64,000 nt of DNA, taken from the NCBI RefSeq assembly GCF_900129795.1, contig NZ_FQWW01000011.1, positions 1-64,000 on the forward strand. Reading direction: 5' to 3'. The notes beneath the pieces were generated by a model. The model was given only the letters and a program-made list of their open reading frames with translations. It made no database searches and had not been told where the DNA came from. The position numbers were made by a program, and so were the translations under genes. How positions within the stretch are numbered: position 1 is the first letter of the stretch; every line of letters begins with the position of its first letter. This DNA comes from Flavobacterium sp. CF108 (GTDB lineage: Bacteria > Bacteroidota > Bacteroidia > Flavobacteriales > Flavobacteriaceae). This document shows positions 61,920 to 64,000 of the stretch, piece by piece.

Positions 61920-64000
61920 ATGAAGAATTATCAAAACAATACATTTTCAATTTTTGCGCTTTTTGTTTTTTTTCAGATTTGTCTGAGCAGCAGTTTTGCT
62001 CAGACAAAGATGAATTTAAACGATAACTGGCTGTATCTTGAAAATCATACTTCAAATCTTACCGAAGCTCAAAAGGCTTCAAACTGGACTTCGCTAAATT
62101 TACCACATACCTGGAACGCCGAAGATGCAACCGATTTATACCCGGGTTATCGACGTGACGCAAGCTGGTATCAAAAGAAATTAAATATTCCGCAAATTGA
62201 TAAAAACAAAGTGTATTCGTTATACTTTGAAGGTTCAAATATTACAACAAAAGTGTATGTAAACGGAAAAGAAGCCGGCGGGCACATTGGCGGTTATATT
62301 GGCTTTTCTATAGACATTACCAACTTTATTAAAGAAGGAAACAACGATATTTTTGTTCGTGTTGATAATAGTTACGACATCGAAATTATTCCGTCTCAAA
62401 AAAGTGATTTCTTTATTTATGGCGGAATCACACGCGATGTCTGGTTCGTTTCGAAATACAAAAACCATATTGATAATTTGAAGATTACAACTCCTGAAGT
62501 TTCGGCTAAAAGTGCTTCGGTACAAATTGTTTCTTCTTTTGTAAATGTTGATAATTCAAAAGATTTATCGTTAACCGTAACACTTAAAAATCCGAAAGGA
62601 AAAAAAGTAGCAAGTAAAACTATTTCTGTTTCAGATAAAACTTCGACAATCACTTTCGAAAACATCAAAAACCCAGAACTTTGGGATACCGAAAAACCAA
62701 ATTTATATTCCTTAACGGCTGTTTTATCTGAAAAAAATCAAATTAAAGACAGCGTTTCTGAGAAAGTAGGTTTTAGATGGTTTGAGTTTAAAGATCACGG
62801 TCCTTTCTATTTAAACGGAAAACGTTTATTGATTCGCGGAACACATCGCCATGAAGAACAAGCCGGAGTTGGCGCTGCCATGAGCAACGCGCAGCATTGG
62901 GCCGACATGAAATCGATAAAAGATATGGGTGCTAACTTTGTTCGTTTAGCACATTATCCGCAAGATCCTGAAATTTACAAAGCTTGTGATGAACTTGGAC
63001 TTTTAGTTTGGGATGAATTACCGTGGTGCCGCGGCGGAATTGGTGATGAACTTTGGCAGACGAATACTAAAAACATGCTTAAAGAAATTATCAATCAAAA
63101 TTACAATCATCCGAGTATTATAATCTGGTCGCTTGGAAATGAAATGAACTGGCTTCCTGATTTTCCAAACGGAGACAATACCGAAAAAACAAATGTCTTT
63201 TTAACGGAACTAAACGACATTGCGCATAAACTGGACCCAACCAGAAAAACGGCCATTAGAAAATATTATGAAGGTTCGCATATTGTGGATGTCTTCTCTC
63301 CTTCTATCTGGTCTGGATGGTATTCAGGAAGTTACAAAAGCTACCAAAAAGCAATTGATGTTTACAAAAAAGAATACAAACATTTCATTCACGCTGAATA
63401 TGGCGGAGACAGCCACGTTGGGCGTCACAGTGAAAATCCGGTAACAGGAGAAAATGTTATTAAAGCGGAAGGCTGGGAAGAAGCAATTGTACAAACTAAA
63501 GTTGCGAATATTGCCCAAATTGGTGATTGGAGCGAAAATTATATCGTTGATTTATTTGACTGGCACTTGCATATATCCGAGAATGACCAAAATTTTGTGG
63601 GAAATGTACAATGGGCATTTAAGGATTTTGCAACGCCTTTACGTCCGGAAGATGATATTCCGTACATGAATCAAAAAGGATTGGTTGATCGAAACGGAAA
63701 TCCTAAAGATGCGTATTATGTTTTTAAAAGTTATTGGGGCAAAGAGCCTTTCGCCTACATAGAATCGCATACGTGGACAGAACGTCAAGGTCCTGAAAAT
63801 ACACCAAGAACAATCAATGTTTTTAGTAATTGCGAAAAAGTTACCTTATTCCACGACGGAAAATCTCTTGGAGAAAAGCTAAGAAATCTTTCGCTGTATC
63901 CTGCAAACGGACTAACTTGGGATGTCAATTTTAAAAAAGGAGAAAATGTTTTAGTTGCTGTTGGTAAAAATAAAGACGGCAAAACGGTTTCTGATACGAT
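61920..64000 (+). CDS. GH2 beta-glycosidase (beta-galactosidase/glucuronidase type), cut by window end
   Basis: At least 693 aa, no stop before the window edge. Signal peptide about 1-28 (ends SSSFAQ). GH2 layout: sugar-binding sandwich (LNLPHTWNAEDATDLYPGYR, VYVNGKEAGGHIGGYIGFSI), immunoglobulin-like domain (about 185-285), TIM barrel from about 290 (GFRWFEFKDHGPFYLNGKRL, RGTHRHEEQAGVG). Acid/base Glu408 in IIWSLGNEMNW, nucleophile Glu493 in FIHAEYGGD. A further beta domain starts near 610. Removes a terminal sugar such as galactose or glucuronic acid from imported oligosaccharide; which one is not decidable. Follows GH88 after a repeat. Confidence 0.93.
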   Translation, partial: MKNYQNNTFSIFALFVFFQICLSSSFAQTKMNLNDNWLYLENHTSNLTEAQKASNWTSLNLPHTWNAEDATDLYPGYRRDASWYQKKLNIPQIDKNKVYSLYFEGSNITTKVYVNGKEAGGHIGGYIGFSIDITNFIKEGNNDIFVRVDNSYDIEIIPSQKSDFFIYGGITRDVWFVSKYKNHIDNLKITTPEVSAKSASVQIVSSFVNVDNSKDLSLTVTLKNPKGKKVASKTISVSDKTSTITFENIKNPELWDTEKPNLYSLTAVLSEKNQIKDSVSEKVGFRWFEFKDHGPFYLNGKRLLIRGTHRHEEQAGVGAAMSNAQHWADMKSIKDMGANFVRLAHYPQDPEIYKACDELGLLVWDELPWCRGGIGDELWQTNTKNMLKEIINQNYNHPSIIIWSLGNEMNWLPDFPNGDNTEKTNVFLTELNDIAHKLDPTRKTAIRKYYEGSHIVDVFSPSIWSGWYSGSYKSYQKAIDVYKKEYKHFIHAEYGGDSHVGRHSENPVTGENVIKAEGWEEAIVQTKVANIAQIGDWSENYIVDLFDWHLHISENDQNFVGNVQWAFKDFATPLRPEDDIPYMNQKGLVDRNGNPKDAYYVFKSYWGKEPFAYIESHTWTERQGPENTPRTINVFSNCEKVTLFHDGKSLGEKLRNLSLYPANGLTWDVNFKKGENVLVAVGKNKDGKTVSDT

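Noticed and set aside
61849..62055. 68-aa minus-strand frame at the GH88-GH2 junction
   Set aside because: Made of the CAAAGGTTC repeat and the antisense of the GH2 signal peptide.

Overview
The window is AT-rich Bacteroidota DNA, most likely from a Flavobacterium or close relative. Four lines of evidence support this: SusC/SusD pairs, secreted enzymes ending in type IX secretion (T9SS) sorting domains, promoters with a TAnnTTTG -7 box and no Shine-Dalgarno sequence, and hybrid two-component regulators of the polysaccharide-utilization type. I saw no rRNA, tRNA, phage genes, transposase or CRISPR array.

Layout. Positions 1-14.5 kb are general functions: a minus-strand RND multidrug efflux operon (adaptor, pump, outer-membrane channel) divergent from a LytS/LytTR two-component pair, then a DUF3861 protein, a dienelactone-hydrolase-like enzyme, an AAA ATPase, two secreted thioredoxin-fold proteins, and several small unknown proteins. 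Positions 14.6-15.3 kb hold a tandem/inverted repeat block.

Positions 15.3-41 kb form a minus-strand polysaccharide-utilization region. It has ECF sigma, FecR-type anti-sigma, SusC with a signalling (STN) domain, and SusD. Beside these lie a divergent PI-PLC, a secreted metallophosphoesterase, a multimodular metzincin protease, a GH18 chitinase, a GH64 beta-1,3-glucanase, a very large GH16 laminarinase, and a membrane-bound Y_Y_Y/LuxR regulator. The combination of chitin, beta-1,3-glucan and protein attack looks like a fungal (or oomycete) cell-wall dismantling kit.

Positions 41.5-43.7 kb are small housekeeping genes (HAD phosphatase, Nudix, NTF2-like). Positions 43.9-64 kb form a second, plus-strand locus for a uronate-containing polysaccharide: DUF4861 protein, a divergent LacI regulator, YhcH-family protein, SDR mannonate oxidoreductase, UxuA, a beta-helix lyase-like protein, a hybrid two-component sensor, SusC, SusD, GH88 unsaturated glucuronyl hydrolase, and a GH2 enzyme cut by the window end. 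The expected flow is extracellular cleavage, SusCD import, GH88/GH2 trimming in the periplasm, then fructuronate to mannonate to 2-keto-3-deoxygluconate in the cytoplasm.

Three things stand out. (1) The LacI regulator has a complete in-frame HTH domain but no ATG/GTG/TTG in front of it, and a palindromic operator sits on the transcription start of the adjacent promoter. (2) Most spacers from 14.6 kb onward contain a fold-back element: a pair of inverted arms, often nested, belonging to several unrelated word families. (3) The protease and the GH64 enzyme share an almost identical crystallin-ricin-CBM6-T9SS tail.
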